Positions 25,815 through 34,528 of a stretch of 64,000 nucleotides of DNA are shown one piece after another. The notes under the pieces are model-generated. The model did not search any database. It was not told the origin of the DNA and was given only the letters and a program-made list of their open reading frames with translations. The translations under genes were made by a program, and so were the position numbers. How positions within the stretch are numbered: position 1 is the stretch's first letter; each line of letters starts with the position of its first letter. Source of the stretch: Pantoea sp. Lij88 (GTDB taxonomy: Bacteria; Pseudomonadota; Gammaproteobacteria; Enterobacterales; Enterobacteriaceae); contig NZ_CP118269.1 in assembly GCF_030062155.1 (NCBI RefSeq), positions 2,108,001-2,172,000 of the forward strand, given 5' to 3'.

Positions 25815-26156
25815 TTATGCTGCGTGCGATTCCCCGCTGTGACGACGCCATGCACCCGGCGCGACACCGTACTGACGTTTAAAGCTGCGGTTAAAAGATT
25901 GCTGGGAGTCAAAGCCTAACGAGATCGCCACATTGAGAATCGGCTCATCCGTGGTGGTCAGACGATCGGCTGATTTTTTCAGCTTCTTCACGCGAATGTA
26001 TTCACCCAGTGGATAGCCGGTGTGCTCTTTGAACATGCGCTGCAGGTGCCACTTGGAGTAGCCCGCGCGCTCTGAAACGGTATCCAGATCCAGACGTGCT
26101 TCGATGTTGTTATCAATCCAGTCGATTAAATCGTGAATAAAGGCGTCACTCATCAT
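25815..26156 (-). CDS. rarA: RarA-like AraC/XylS activator
   Basis: Single-domain activator of 113 residues of the MarA/SoxS/RamA/RarA group, with two helix-turn-helices: LDTVSERAGYSKWHLQRMF and NVAISLGFDSQQSFNRSFKR, ending VAPGAWRR. No ligand domain is present, as in RamA and RarA, so its activity follows its amount. It is divergent from an oqxAB-type pump, the arrangement of rarA-oqxAB in Klebsiella and Enterobacter, so it probably activates the pump and other multidrug-response genes. RamA identity cannot be fully excluded from sequence alone. Confidence 0.85.
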   Translation of the reverse strand: MMSDAFIHDLIDWIDNNIEARLDLDTVSERAGYSKWHLQRMFKEHTGYPLGEYIRVKKLKKSADRLTTTDEPILNVAISLGFDSQQSFNRSFKRQYGVAPGAWRRHSGESHAA

Positions 26157-26230
26157 TCCAGTCTCTCCTGTCGCCGTGGCGAAAAGTATTAGTATCAGTT
26201 GCAGTTACACTTAAGGGTGGCTGACTATGC

Positions 26231-26263
26231 CATTTAATGCAAGTTTTATTAGTACATTAAATG
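26231..26263. promoter_or_regulatory. Inverted repeat in the rarA-oqxA intergenic region
   Basis: CATTTAATG (26231-26239) and CATTAAATG (26255-26263) form a perfect 9-bp inverted repeat with a 15-base spacer, in the 302-base region between rarA and oqxA and 75-107 bases upstream of rarA. A second pair of TTGCAA boxes lies nearer oqxA (around 26390-26410). Either could bind the Rrf2 regulator encoded at 31469-31963, or RarA itself. I saw no clean marbox. Confidence 0.45.
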
Positions 26264-26458
26264 CCGCACTATTTGTGTGGTTTTTACTGATTTGTTCAGG
26301 TCTTCATCACCCCGCCCCAAACCGCACATAAAGTGTATCTGTTATTCTTGCAGTTGCCAGCCACGCAAGCCTACACTCACTGCGATTAATTGCAATCTTA
26401 AAAGTTGCAAATATTGGCCTGCAGGCCGTCTGTTTATATCTATCGCGGAATAACAACA

Positions 26459-27613
26459 ATGATCACGAACCGGGTTCGTCAGGGTTTAACCCTCTTAGGG
26501 ATGGTACTGCTCATCACTCAACTGAGCGGCTGCGACAAGGGTGTGGCGCAAAACGCCCCGCCACCACCGCCTGAAGTGAGTGCCGCACCCGTGCTGATCA
26601 AGCCGGTCAGTCAGTGGGACAATTTCAATGGCCGGGTTGAAGCGGTGCAGAGCGTGCAGCTGCGTCCGCGCGTCTCGGGCTACATCGACGCTGTTAACTA
26701 TCGCGAAGGCGATGAAGTCAAAAAAGGTCAGGTGCTGTTTACCATTGATGACCGGAGTTACCGCGCGGCGCTGGAGCAGGCCAAAGCGGAACTGGCACGT
26801 GCGCGCAGTCAGGCCAGTCTGGCCCGCAGCGAATCGGGCCGCAGCGAGAAGCTGATTGGCACGCAGGCGATTTCCCGCGAGGCATGGGAACAGCGTCGCT
26901 CTGCCGCCAGTCAGGCGCAGGCGGATGTGCTGGCTGCAGAAGCCGCGGTCGATATGGCCCAGCTGAACCTCGATTTCACCCGCGTCACCGCGCCGATTGA
27001 TGGCCGCGCCAGCCGGGCGATGATTACCGCCGGTAACCTGGTGACCGCCGGCGACAGCGCCAGTGTGCTGACCACGCTGGTATCGCAGCAGCAGATGTAT
27101 GTCTATTTCGATGTCGATGAGAATACCTTCCTTAACTATCAGGCGATGGCGCGTCAGGGCCAGCAGCGTCATGCGCTGCCGGTGGAGATTGCGCTGGTCG
27201 GCGAACAGGGCTTCCCGCATCAGGGCAAAATCGACTTCCTGGATAACCAGCTGACCGCCAGCACTGGCACCATTCGGATGCGTGCCCTGCTCGACAATCA
27301 ACAGCGTCAGTTCACGCCTGGCCTGTTTGCCCGTGTGCGTCTGCCAGGCAGCGCGCAGTTCGAGGCGGTGCTGATTGATGATAAAGCGGTATTAACCGAC
27401 CAGGATCGCAAATATGTCTACGTGGTGGATGGCGAAGGCAAAGCACAGCGGCGCGATATCCAGCCCGGCGCGATGATAGATGGCCTGCGTATTGTTAAGT
27501 CGGGTCTGCAATCCGGTGACAGGGTGATCATCGCCGGTCTGCAAAAAGTATTTATGCCCGGCATGCCGGTCACTGCTCAGCAGGTCGCCATGCGTGCGGC
27601 AGCCGCTCAATAA
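26459..27613 (+). CDS. oqxA: OqxA-like RND periplasmic adaptor
   Basis: Membrane-fusion lipoprotein of 384 residues starting at ATG 26459. The lipobox LSGC puts the lipidated Cys at residue 25. The product shows the usual adaptor order: a barrel-sandwich half (VQLRPRVSGYIDAVNYREGD), an alpha hairpin (residues about 100-165), the second half (LNLDFTRVTAPIDGRASRA) and a C-terminal membrane-proximal domain. It links the inner-membrane pump OqxB, encoded 12 bases downstream, to an outer-membrane TolC-type channel encoded elsewhere. In Klebsiella, OqxAB exports quinolones, olaquindox and chloramphenicol; the natural substrates here are unknown. Confidence 0.92.
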   Translation: MITNRVRQGLTLLGMVLLITQLSGCDKGVAQNAPPPPPEVSAAPVLIKPVSQWDNFNGRVEAVQSVQLRPRVSGYIDAVNYREGDEVKKGQVLFTIDDRSYRAALEQAKAELARARSQASLARSESGRSEKLIGTQAISREAWEQRRSAASQAQADVLAAEAAVDMAQLNLDFTRVTAPIDGRASRAMITAGNLVTAGDSASVLTTLVSQQQMYVYFDVDENTFLNYQAMARQGQQRHALPVEIALVGEQGFPHQGKIDFLDNQLTASTGTIRMRALLDNQQRQFTPGLFARVRLPGSAQFEAVLIDDKAVLTDQDRKYVYVVDGEGKAQRRDIQPGAMIDGLRIVKSGLQSGDRVIIAGLQKVFMPGMPVTAQQVAMRAAAAQ

Positions 27614-27625
27614 TTCGAGGCCGCT

Positions 27626-30600
27626 ATGGACTTTTCCCGCTTTTTTATCGACCGGCCGATTTTTGCTGCGGTGCTGTCGATCCTGATTTTTGTCACCGGC
27701 GTGATTTCCATCCCGCTGCTGCCGATCAGTGAATATCCCGACGTGGTGCCACCCAGCGTGCAGGTACGCGCTGAGTATCCGGGCGCTAACCCGAAAGTGA
27801 TTGCGGATTCCGTGGCGACGCCACTGGAAGAGGCGATCAACGGCGTCGAAAACATGATGTACATGAAGTCAGTGGCCGGTTCGGACGGCGTGCTGGTGAC
27901 CACCGTCACCTTCCGTCCGGGCACCGATCCCGATCAGGCACAGGTTCAGGTACAGAACCGCGTGGCGCAGGCGGAAGCCCGTCTGCCGGAGGATGTGCGT
28001 CGCCTGGGGGTCACCACCCAGAAGATGTCGCCGACCCTGACGCTGGTCGTCCACATGTTCTCACCGAACAATACCTACGATTCGCTCTACCTGCGTAACT
28101 ACGCCACGCTGAAGGTAAAAGACGAGCTGGCTCGTCTGCCGGGTGTCGGTCAGATCCAGATTTTCGGCGCAGGCGAATATGCGATGCGCGTCTGGCTTGA
28201 TCCCAACAAAGTGGCGGCGCGTGGCCTGACCGCCTCTGACGTGGTGACGGCGATGCAGGAGCAGAACGTGCAGGTTTCTGCCGGTCAGCTGGGTGCCGAG
28301 CCGCTGAAGAAGCAGAGCGATTTTCTGCTGTCGATCAACACCCAGGGACGACTGGAGAGCGAGCAGGAGTTCGGCGATATCATCCTGAAAACCTCAGAAG
28401 ATGGTTCGCTGGTGCGCCTGCGTGATGTGGCGCGGATTGAGATGGGTTCAGGCAGCTATGCCCTGCGCTCGCAGCTGAATAACAAAGATGCGGTCGGTAT
28501 CGGTATCTTCCAGGCACCTGGTGCTAACGCCATCGATCTCTCCAATGCGGTGCGCGCCAAAATGGATGAGCTGGCCACCCGCTTCCCTGATGATGTGAAA
28601 TGGGCCGCACCTTACGATCCAACGGTATTTGTTCGCGACTCGATTAAGGCCGTGGTTCAGACCCTGCTCGAAGCGGTGATCCTGGTGGTGCTGGTCGTGA
28701 TTCTTTTCCTGCAGACCTGGCGCGCCTCGATCATTCCGCTGCTGGCGGTGCCGGTGTCAATTGTTGGTACCTTCAGCGTGCTCTATCTGCTCGGCTTCTC
28801 GCTGAACACTCTGAGCCTGTTCGGGCTGGTGCTGGCGATCGGTATCGTGGTGGATGACGCCATTGTGGTGGTGGAGAACGTCGAACGTAACATCGAGATG
28901 GGACTGTCACCGCGCGCTGCAGCGCATCAGGCGATGCGTGAGGTCTCCGGACCGATTATCGCCATTGCACTGGTGCTGTGTGCGGTGTTTGTGCCGATGG
29001 CGTTTCTGTCGGGTGTGACCGGGCAGTTCTACAAGCAGTTCGCCACCACTATCGCGATCTCCACGGTGATCTCGGCCATTAACTCGCTGACGCTCTCCCC
29101 CGCGCTGGCGGCGATGCTGCTGAAAGGTCATGACGCGCCGAAAGATCGGCTGACGCGGATCATTGATGCCCTGTTCGGCTGGCTGTTCCGTCCGTTTAAC
29201 CGCTTCTTCCAGCGCAGTGCGCATGGCTATGAGTCGCTGGTTGGCCGCACGCTGCGTCGCCGTGGCGCGGTGTTTGGTGTCTATCTGCTGCTGCTGGCCG
29301 GTGCCGGATTTATGTTCCACACCGTCCCGGGTGGCTTTATCCCGACTCAGGATAAGCTCTATCTGATTGGCGGCGTGAAGATGCCGGAAGGCTCCTCACT
29401 GGCGCGCACCGATGAAGTGATTCGTAAGATGAGCGAAATCGGTATGCAGACCGAAGGCGTCGCCTATGCGGTGGCGTTCCCCGGCCTGAATGCGCTGCAG
29501 TTCACCAATACGCCGAACAGCGGCACGGTGTTCTTTGGTCTGAAGCCGTTTAATGAGCGCAAACATACGGCGGCGGAGATCAACGCTGAAATCAATGCGA
29601 AGATCGCGCAAATCCAGCAGGGCTTTGGCTTCTCGATTATGCCACCGCCGATTCTGGGGCTGGGTCAGGGCTCGGGCTATTCGCTCTATGTGCAGGACCG
29701 TGCCGGTCTGGGCTATGGCGCATTGCAGACGGCGATTAATACGCTGTCAGGCAGCATCATGCAGACGCCAGGCATGCACTTCCCTATCTCCTCCTATCAG
29801 GCCAACGTTCCGCAGCTTGATGTGAAGGTTGACCGGGATAAAGCCAAGGCACAAGGCGTGTCGCTGACCGCGCTGTTCAGCACGCTGCAGACCTATCTCG
29901 GCTCGTCGTATGTGAATGACTTTAACCGGTTTGGCCGCACCTGGCGGGTGATGGCGCAGGCGGATGGGGATTTCCGCGACAGCGTCGAAGATATTGCTAA
30001 CCTGCGTACCCGTAACGATCGCGGTGAGATGGTGCCGATTGGCAGCATGGTGAACATCACTACCACCTATGGTCCCGACCCGGTGATTCGCTATAACGGC
30101 TATCCGGCAGCGGATTTGATTGGCGATGCCGATCCGCGCGTGCTCTCTTCGGCGCAGGCGATGAGCCAGCTGGAAGCGATGTCCGGTCATCTGTTGCCGA
30201 ACGGCATGAACATCGAGTGGACGGATCTGAGCTATCAGCAGTCAACCCAGGGCAATACCGCGCTGATTGTCTTCCCGATGGCGGTTCTGCTCGCGTTCCT
30301 GGTGCTGGCCGCGCTGTATGAAAGCTGGACGCTGCCGCTGGCGGTGATCCTGATTGTGCCAATGACGATGCTCTCTGCGCTGTTTGGCGTCTGGCTGACC
30401 GGCGGTGACAATAACGTCTTCGTGCAGGTCGGACTGGTCGTGCTGATGGGGCTGGCCTGTAAGAACGCGATTCTTATCGTCGAGTTCGCCCGTGAGCTGG
30501 AGATTCAGGGCAAAGGGATTGTGGAAGCGGCGCTGGAAGCGTGTCGCCTGCGTCTGCGCCCGATTGTGATGACCTCCATCGCCTTTATCGCCGGTACCAT

Positions 30601-30778
30601 ACCGTTGATTCTGGGTGAAGGCGCGGGTGCAGAAGTGCGCGGCGTAACCGGTATTACGGTCTTCTCCGGTATGCTTGGCGTGACGCTGTTCGGCCTGTTC
30701 CTGACGCCGGTGTTCTATGTTGCCCTGCGCAAGCTGGTGACGCGCCGGTCAGGAAATGCGGAGTCAGTGACCGCGTAA
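27626..30778 (+). CDS. oqxB: OqxB-like RND multidrug efflux pump
   Basis: Inner-membrane drug/proton antiporter of 1050 residues, exactly the length I recall for Klebsiella OqxB, with near-identical stretches such as VRAEYPGANPKVIADSVATP and PVFYVALRKLVTRR. The membrane Asp pair for proton relay is in GIVVDDAIVVVENVERNIE (near residue 410), and the second-half signature is VGLVVLMGLACKNAILIVEF (near 935). Twelve membrane segments and two large periplasmic loops are expected. It is co-transcribed with oqxA and ends at a strong terminator. Confidence 0.95.
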   Translation: MDFSRFFIDRPIFAAVLSILIFVTGVISIPLLPISEYPDVVPPSVQVRAEYPGANPKVIADSVATPLEEAINGVENMMYMKSVAGSDGVLVTTVTFRPGTDPDQAQVQVQNRVAQAEARLPEDVRRLGVTTQKMSPTLTLVVHMFSPNNTYDSLYLRNYATLKVKDELARLPGVGQIQIFGAGEYAMRVWLDPNKVAARGLTASDVVTAMQEQNVQVSAGQLGAEPLKKQSDFLLSINTQGRLESEQEFGDIILKTSEDGSLVRLRDVARIEMGSGSYALRSQLNNKDAVGIGIFQAPGANAIDLSNAVRAKMDELATRFPDDVKWAAPYDPTVFVRDSIKAVVQTLLEAVILVVLVVILFLQTWRASIIPLLAVPVSIVGTFSVLYLLGFSLNTLSLFGLVLAIGIVVDDAIVVVENVERNIEMGLSPRAAAHQAMREVSGPIIAIALVLCAVFVPMAFLSGVTGQFYKQFATTIAISTVISAINSLTLSPALAAMLLKGHDAPKDRLTRIIDALFGWLFRPFNRFFQRSAHGYESLVGRTLRRRGAVFGVYLLLLAGAGFMFHTVPGGFIPTQDKLYLIGGVKMPEGSSLARTDEVIRKMSEIGMQTEGVAYAVAFPGLNALQFTNTPNSGTVFFGLKPFNERKHTAAEINAEINAKIAQIQQGFGFSIMPPPILGLGQGSGYSLYVQDRAGLGYGALQTAINTLSGSIMQTPGMHFPISSYQANVPQLDVKVDRDKAKAQGVSLTALFSTLQTYLGSSYVNDFNRFGRTWRVMAQADGDFRDSVEDIANLRTRNDRGEMVPIGSMVNITTTYGPDPVIRYNGYPAADLIGDADPRVLSSAQAMSQLEAMSGHLLPNGMNIEWTDLSYQQSTQGNTALIVFPMAVLLAFLVLAALYESWTLPLAVILIVPMTMLSALFGVWLTGGDNNVFVQVGLVVLMGLACKNAILIVEFARELEIQGKGIVEAALEACRLRLRPIVMTSIAFIAGTIPLILGEGAGAEVRGVTGITVFSGMLGVTLFGLFLTPVFYVALRKLVTRRSGNAESVTA

Positions 30779-30794
30779 ACCGTAAACGTTAACA

Positions 30795-30823
30795 GGGGCG
30801 ATCATGTGATCGCCCCTTTTTTT
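30795..30823 (+). terminator. Terminator of oqxAB
   Basis: GGGGCGATCA / TGATCGCCCC 10-bp perfect stem with a 2-base centre, followed by seven T residues, 17 bases after the oqxB stop. Confidence 0.93.
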
Positions 30824-30867
30824 GTCTGATAACTAACCCCGCCGCCATTCTGATTGCGGACAGATAA

Positions 30868-31293
30868 TCAGGTGCGAATCTCAATCCGGGCTTTTCGTCC
30901 CAGCTGCGCCAGCGCCAGTTCCACTTTTTCAACTTTCGATGAGTGCTCAACATCCAGCAGTCGATCAACCTGTGGGCCATTCACGCCCAGCTGGCGTGCC
31001 AGATCGACTTTACGTGTGCCGGTTTCAATCATTGCGTTATAAAGTGCCGTTTTCATCGCCACCAACACAGGGACGGAGACAATGTATTCACCTTCCAGCG
31101 GTTTACTGGCGATCGGAATCGGACGACAGGTATCCATCTCAAGAGAGATAGCCGTCACCAGTCCATCTTCGGCTTCTGACAGTGCTTCCTCAGCGGTGGC
31201 GCCGACGGAATGCAGTAACGGCAAATCACGACACGAGACCTCATAGGTATCGGTTTTGGCGTCATGAGTTAAGCTGACGGCATAATTAAACAC
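30868..31293 (-). CDS. hicB: HicB-family antitoxin-like protein (no HicA partner seen)
   Basis: Protein of 141 residues from GTG 31293, behind AGAGG. The N-terminal half is a HicB-like fold (YEVSCRDLPLLHSVGATAEEALSEAEDGL). The C-terminal half is an XRE-type helix-turn-helix (RKVDLARQLGVNGPQVDRLLD, then KVEKVELALAQLGRKARIEI). HicB normally neutralises the mRNA-interferase HicA encoded just upstream. The 170 bases upstream here contain no HicA-sized frame, so this is an orphan or solo regulator. It lies between oqxB and the Rrf2 gene. Confidence 0.85.
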   Translation of the reverse strand: MFNYAVSLTHDAKTDTYEVSCRDLPLLHSVGATAEEALSEAEDGLVTAISLEMDTCRPIPIASKPLEGEYIVSVPVLVAMKTALYNAMIETGTRKVDLARQLGVNGPQVDRLLDVEHSSKVEKVELALAQLGRKARIEIRT

Positions 31294-31453
31294 AGGTTTA
31301 CCTCTCTGATCGGTCTCACAGGCCTGGATCCTTTGTAAAATTTTCTGCGCGTATCTTAGTTCTTATCGTGGTTCAAAAATGATGACCAAAGTCAGAAAGA
31401 TAGGTAATGAGTCATGGCGGATTTGAGGCAGGGCGTTACTGATCTGCAGGCAT

Positions 31454-31483
31454 AAAAAAAGCCGCACATCAGCGGCTTTTTTT
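31454..31483. terminator. Bidirectional terminator at the end of the Rrf2 gene
   Basis: AAAAAAAGCCGC / GCGGCTTTTTTT: a stem of GCCGC plus flanking A/T pairs around ACATCA, usable in both directions. It overlaps the stop codon of the minus-strand Rrf2 gene. Confidence 0.88.
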
Positions 31484-31963
31484 GCAGAGTTCTTCACTCT
31501 CTTCGGGTTCAGGTTCCGGTATGGCGGTGCAGTTGCTGGTATCGCGTTTCTTCAGCTCGTTAAGCGCGTCTGCCACGGTGCGTTTTGCCAGCACATCCAG
31601 CGACGCCTGCTCGGCTTCATCGGCTATCGATTTGAAGTACCAGCAGAGGTTGGCACTGACCAGACAGCGCGGCGCTACGTCAGGGCGTGCGGCCCAGATC
31701 TTTTTGTCTTCGATCACTGAGACATAGATATCCCGCAGGGTGATATCCGCCGCAGGACGGCCCAGATGAATCGAACCGGTTCGGCCCAGCGTAGAGACGA
31801 TAATGCCGTCACGGGTCAGCGGGACCATTAATTTTCGAATGAAACTGGGATTCGCTTCAAGCCCGTAGGCCAGAATCGCGCTGGTAGAGCGTTTACCCAT
31901 TTGCTCCGCCATCGCTACGCTCAGAACCATTTGCAAAGCTGTCGGGAAGCGGTAATCAAGCAT
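31469..31963 (-). CDS. oqxR: Rrf2-family repressor, OqxR-like
   Basis: Regulator of 164 residues; I chose ATG 31963 behind AGGATAAAG. It has the Rrf2 winged helix (MLDYRFPTALQMVLSVAMAE, NPSFIRKLMVPLTRDGIIVS) and wing (GRTGSIHLGRPAADITLRDIY). Cysteines at CLVSANLCWYF and near the C-terminus (SNC) could bind a metal or sense redox, but not with the classical IscR/NsrR spacing. In Klebsiella, OqxR, an Rrf2-type repressor, sits beside rarA-oqxAB and represses it. Here the same partner types occur within 6 kb, so the role is likely, though the gene is separated from oqxB by hicB. The acidic, Glu/Pro-rich tail is unusual. Confidence 0.75.
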   Translation of the reverse strand: MLDYRFPTALQMVLSVAMAEQMGKRSTSAILAYGLEANPSFIRKLMVPLTRDGIIVSTLGRTGSIHLGRPAADITLRDIYVSVIEDKKIWAARPDVAPRCLVSANLCWYFKSIADEAEQASLDVLAKRTVADALNELKKRDTSNCTAIPEPEPEESEELCKKSR

Positions 31964-32167
31964 TTCTTTATCCTGAGTTGCGGTGGATCTTATTGTTTTA
32001 TTGCCGCATAAGTGAACAATCAATGAGCAATAAATATAACAAACACTGTTGCTTTTTTGAAGCAAACCGGCAGCGACAAGGCACGTATTCACCAAAGGCG
32101 GAGGCCCGATAGCACAAGGTGCTCAGCCTGCTAACTGCCCTCACACTGCGTAACAGGAGGCGTACCG

Positions 32168-33367
32168 TTATACCGTGGTGGCCGCTGTTGGCGGTAATCG
32201 CTGTTTTAACGCCATAACCAGTACCACGTTAAAGATTGCTAAGGCGCAAAGCAACCACAGCGTCGCCGGGGCGCCCATCCTTTCAAACACATATCCACCA
32301 ATAAGCGGTGTCAGTGCCTGTCCCATTAGTGCCGGGCGGGCCATTTTACCCACCACAATTGCGTATGACTCTGGTTTGACCATCGCCAGCGGTAAAGTTC
32401 CGCGCACGATGGCACGTAAGCCATTTCCTGCGCCATACAGCACCATGCTCAGCAACGCCATCTGCGGAAAAAGAGCCAGCAATAGCAGGCCCAGCGCGAC
32501 CAGCCCGACGGAGAAAAAGGTGGTACGAATCGGATGACTGCGTTTAAAGACGATATCGACGATACGGGCACCCACCTGACACGGGCCCATGACGGCGCTG
32601 ATTGCCAGCGCCGAAGTCAGCGTATGGCCTGTGGCCTGCAACAGGGCGATAAGCTGCACGGAAATCGCCGTCATGATCACCGACGCCAGGGTAAAGATGG
32701 CACACAGCAGCCAGAACAGCGCAGGTTCGATCTCTGCCGTGGCAGGCTGCTTAATCCTTTGTTTAACAGGCCGCCTGGTGTGACTTGCTGGTAAGGCAAA
32801 CAGATACGCGGGCAGCACGCAGACCACCATCATTGCGGCAATAATCAGTGACGCATCCCGCCAGCCGAATCCGTGAATTAACAGTGCCGTTCCGGGCCAG
32901 ACCAGCGTGGTGCAAAAGCCCGATATCAGCGTAATACTGGTGATCGCGGAACGCGCCTGACCGCCATAGCACGTGCCGAGCGTGGCAAACAGGGCATCAT
33001 AAAGCCCCATCGCCATCCCAATGCCGATGATCACCCAGGCGAACAGAAACAGCGGCAGCGAGTAGCTGTACGCCATCATCACCAGCCCCACCGCCATCAC
33101 AACGCCACTCAGCGCCAGCAGCAGGCGGCCACCGGTTCGGGCGATAATCCTGCCCGCCAGCGGTGACAACAGGCCAGACACCAGAATCCCGGTTGAGAGC
33201 GCGCCATAAATCCATTGCTGTGACCAGCCTGTCTCAGCCGCAATCGGATTCGCCATCACCGCCATCAGATAGAACGATCCGCCCCATGACAGGATCTGTA
33301 TCCAGCCCAGGATGAAAATGGCGGCAATGCCGGGTTTGTTGTTGTGATTCACAGACGATCTCTTCAT
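32168..33367 (-). CDS. MFS transporter
   Basis: Twelve-helix major facilitator of 399 residues. The loop 2-3 motif appears as GRIIARTGGRLLL. WGGSFYLMAVMANPIAAETGW at the start and YDALFATLGTCYGGQAR in the middle resemble MFS members of the oxalate/formate and YbfB-like groups. No substrate can be named. The ATG at 33367 lacks a strong ribosome-binding site. It is divergent from tus, and the 187 bases between them hold the Ter sites. Confidence 0.8.
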   Translation of the reverse strand: MKRSSVNHNNKPGIAAIFILGWIQILSWGGSFYLMAVMANPIAAETGWSQQWIYGALSTGILVSGLLSPLAGRIIARTGGRLLLALSGVVMAVGLVMMAYSYSLPLFLFAWVIIGIGMAMGLYDALFATLGTCYGGQARSAITSITLISGFCTTLVWPGTALLIHGFGWRDASLIIAAMMVVCVLPAYLFALPASHTRRPVKQRIKQPATAEIEPALFWLLCAIFTLASVIMTAISVQLIALLQATGHTLTSALAISAVMGPCQVGARIVDIVFKRSHPIRTTFFSVGLVALGLLLLALFPQMALLSMVLYGAGNGLRAIVRGTLPLAMVKPESYAIVVGKMARPALMGQALTPLIGGYVFERMGAPATLWLLCALAIFNVVLVMALKQRLPPTAATTV

Positions 33368-33470
33368 TAGCAGGCGAACCGTTTTTATAACATGTTCTGC
33401 GATAAGCCAAAATGCGTGGCGCTCTTTTCGCTGGATGACCCGGCAGACCGCACGTTTTTAGCGGAACGAC

Positions 33471-33493
33471 TAAAAGTATGTTGTAACTATGTG
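33471..33493 (+). promoter_or_regulatory. Ter site 1 (Tus-binding replication arrest site)
   Basis: The 23-bp window matches the E. coli TerB consensus through the core GTATGTTGTAACTA (33476-33489), including the conserved G at position 6. It lies 62 bases ahead of the tus start, in the place where E. coli terB overlaps the tus promoter, so Tus should repress its own gene. Confidence 0.92.
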
Positions 33494-33523
33494 GTGCTTG
33501 CATCCTCGCCGGGCTTCTGCCAC

Positions 33524-33546
33524 ATTGTGGACGTTGTAACTATGGA
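33524..33546 (+). promoter_or_regulatory. Possible Ter site 2, overlapping the tus ribosome-binding site
   Basis: GTTGTAACTATG (33533-33544) repeats the core of site 1 in the same orientation, 53 bp further on. Upstream of the core it reads GGAC instead of GTAT, keeping G6. GGAGG of the tus ribosome-binding site starts within its 3' edge. Confidence 0.65.
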
Positions 33547-33554
33547 GGCACAAT

Positions 33555-34484
33555 ATGACGCGCTACGACTTAGTGGCTGATATGCATCAGTGTGTAAACG
33601 ACCTGGAACAGGCGCTGGGCGAGTTGCGTCAGCAGATTGAGGCGCAGCCTTTGCTGATCGCCCGCGTCTTCAGCCTGCCGCCGGTGGTGAAAGGCCGCGA
33701 ACATGAAGCGATTACTCAGATTGCCGTTGAGCAGCATCTCGGCGAGAGCGCATTGAAGATGGCACTCGACCACTACTGCCGCCTGTTTATGCAGCATCAG
33801 TCCGAACAGCTCAGCACCAAGGCTGCCGTTCGCTTACCAGGCGCGCTCTGTATTGAATGCGATGCGCAGCGGGAAGCGGAGATCGGCTCGCTGGTCGACC
33901 TCATCAACCAGCTGAAAGCCCGGCTGGAGCAGCTGATCACGGTGGACTCGGGCCTGCCGAGCGAAGCGCGTTTTGAGTTCGTCCACCAGCATTTACGCGG
34001 CCTGATTACCCTGAATGCCTATCGCACGATCACCCTGCTCAGCGCTCCGGACAGCCTGCGTTTCGGCTGGGCTAACAAGCACATCATTAAAAATCTCAAG
34101 CGCGAAGAGGTGATCGCTCAGCTGGAAAAAAGCCTGAAGTCGGGACGTGCAAAGGCACCCTGGTCACGCGAACAGTGGGCGGAAAAAGTGCAGGAGGAGC
34201 TGGCAAGCGTGCGCGCCCTGCCCGCCTCGGCACGGCTGAAAATCAAGCGTCCGGTGAAAGTCCAGCCGGTGGCTCGCGTCTGGCGCGCGGATGAACAAAA
34301 GCAGACCCAGCTGGCCTGCCCTTCGCCGATTCTGGTGATCTGTCGCGATCGCACTCAGGTTCCGGTGCTGGGCGAATTGCTTAATTACGATGCCGATAAC
34401 ATCACGCATCGTCATAAACCCGCCGCTGAACCGCTGAATCTGCTGATACCCCGACTGCATCTGTGGGTCGATTGCCCCCTCTGA
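33555..34484 (+). CDS. tus: Tus, DNA replication terminus site-binding protein
   Basis: Monomeric protein of 309 residues, the length of E. coli Tus, that binds Ter sites and stops the replicative helicase from one side only. Family segments include YDLVADMHQCVNDLEQAL, the domain linking GLITLNAYRTITLL, and RFGWANKHIIKN near residues 175-185, which places basic residues on the DNA. The ATG follows GGAGG. It lies next to fumC and manA, as in E. coli, and behind one clear and one probable Ter site, so it is likely autoregulated. Confidence 0.96.
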   Translation: MTRYDLVADMHQCVNDLEQALGELRQQIEAQPLLIARVFSLPPVVKGREHEAITQIAVEQHLGESALKMALDHYCRLFMQHQSEQLSTKAAVRLPGALCIECDAQREAEIGSLVDLINQLKARLEQLITVDSGLPSEARFEFVHQHLRGLITLNAYRTITLLSAPDSLRFGWANKHIIKNLKREEVIAQLEKSLKSGRAKAPWSREQWAEKVQEELASVRALPASARLKIKRPVKVQPVARVWRADEQKQTQLACPSPILVICRDRTQVPVLGELLNYDADNITHRHKPAAEPLNLLIPRLHLWVDCPL

Positions 34485-34486
34485 AT

Positions 34487-34510
34487 AAAAAAGGCCAGCA
34501 TGCGCTGGCC
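34487..34510 (-). terminator. Terminator of fumC
   Basis: GGCCAGC / GCTGGCC stem around ATGC (34493-34510), followed on the minus strand by six T residues. It lies between the convergent tus and fumC ends. Confidence 0.85.
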
Positions 34511-34528
34511 TCTGACTCATCTTAAACC

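Noticed and set aside
31294..31468. Possible hicA upstream of hicB
   Set aside because: No frame longer than a few codons resembling HicA on the minus strand.
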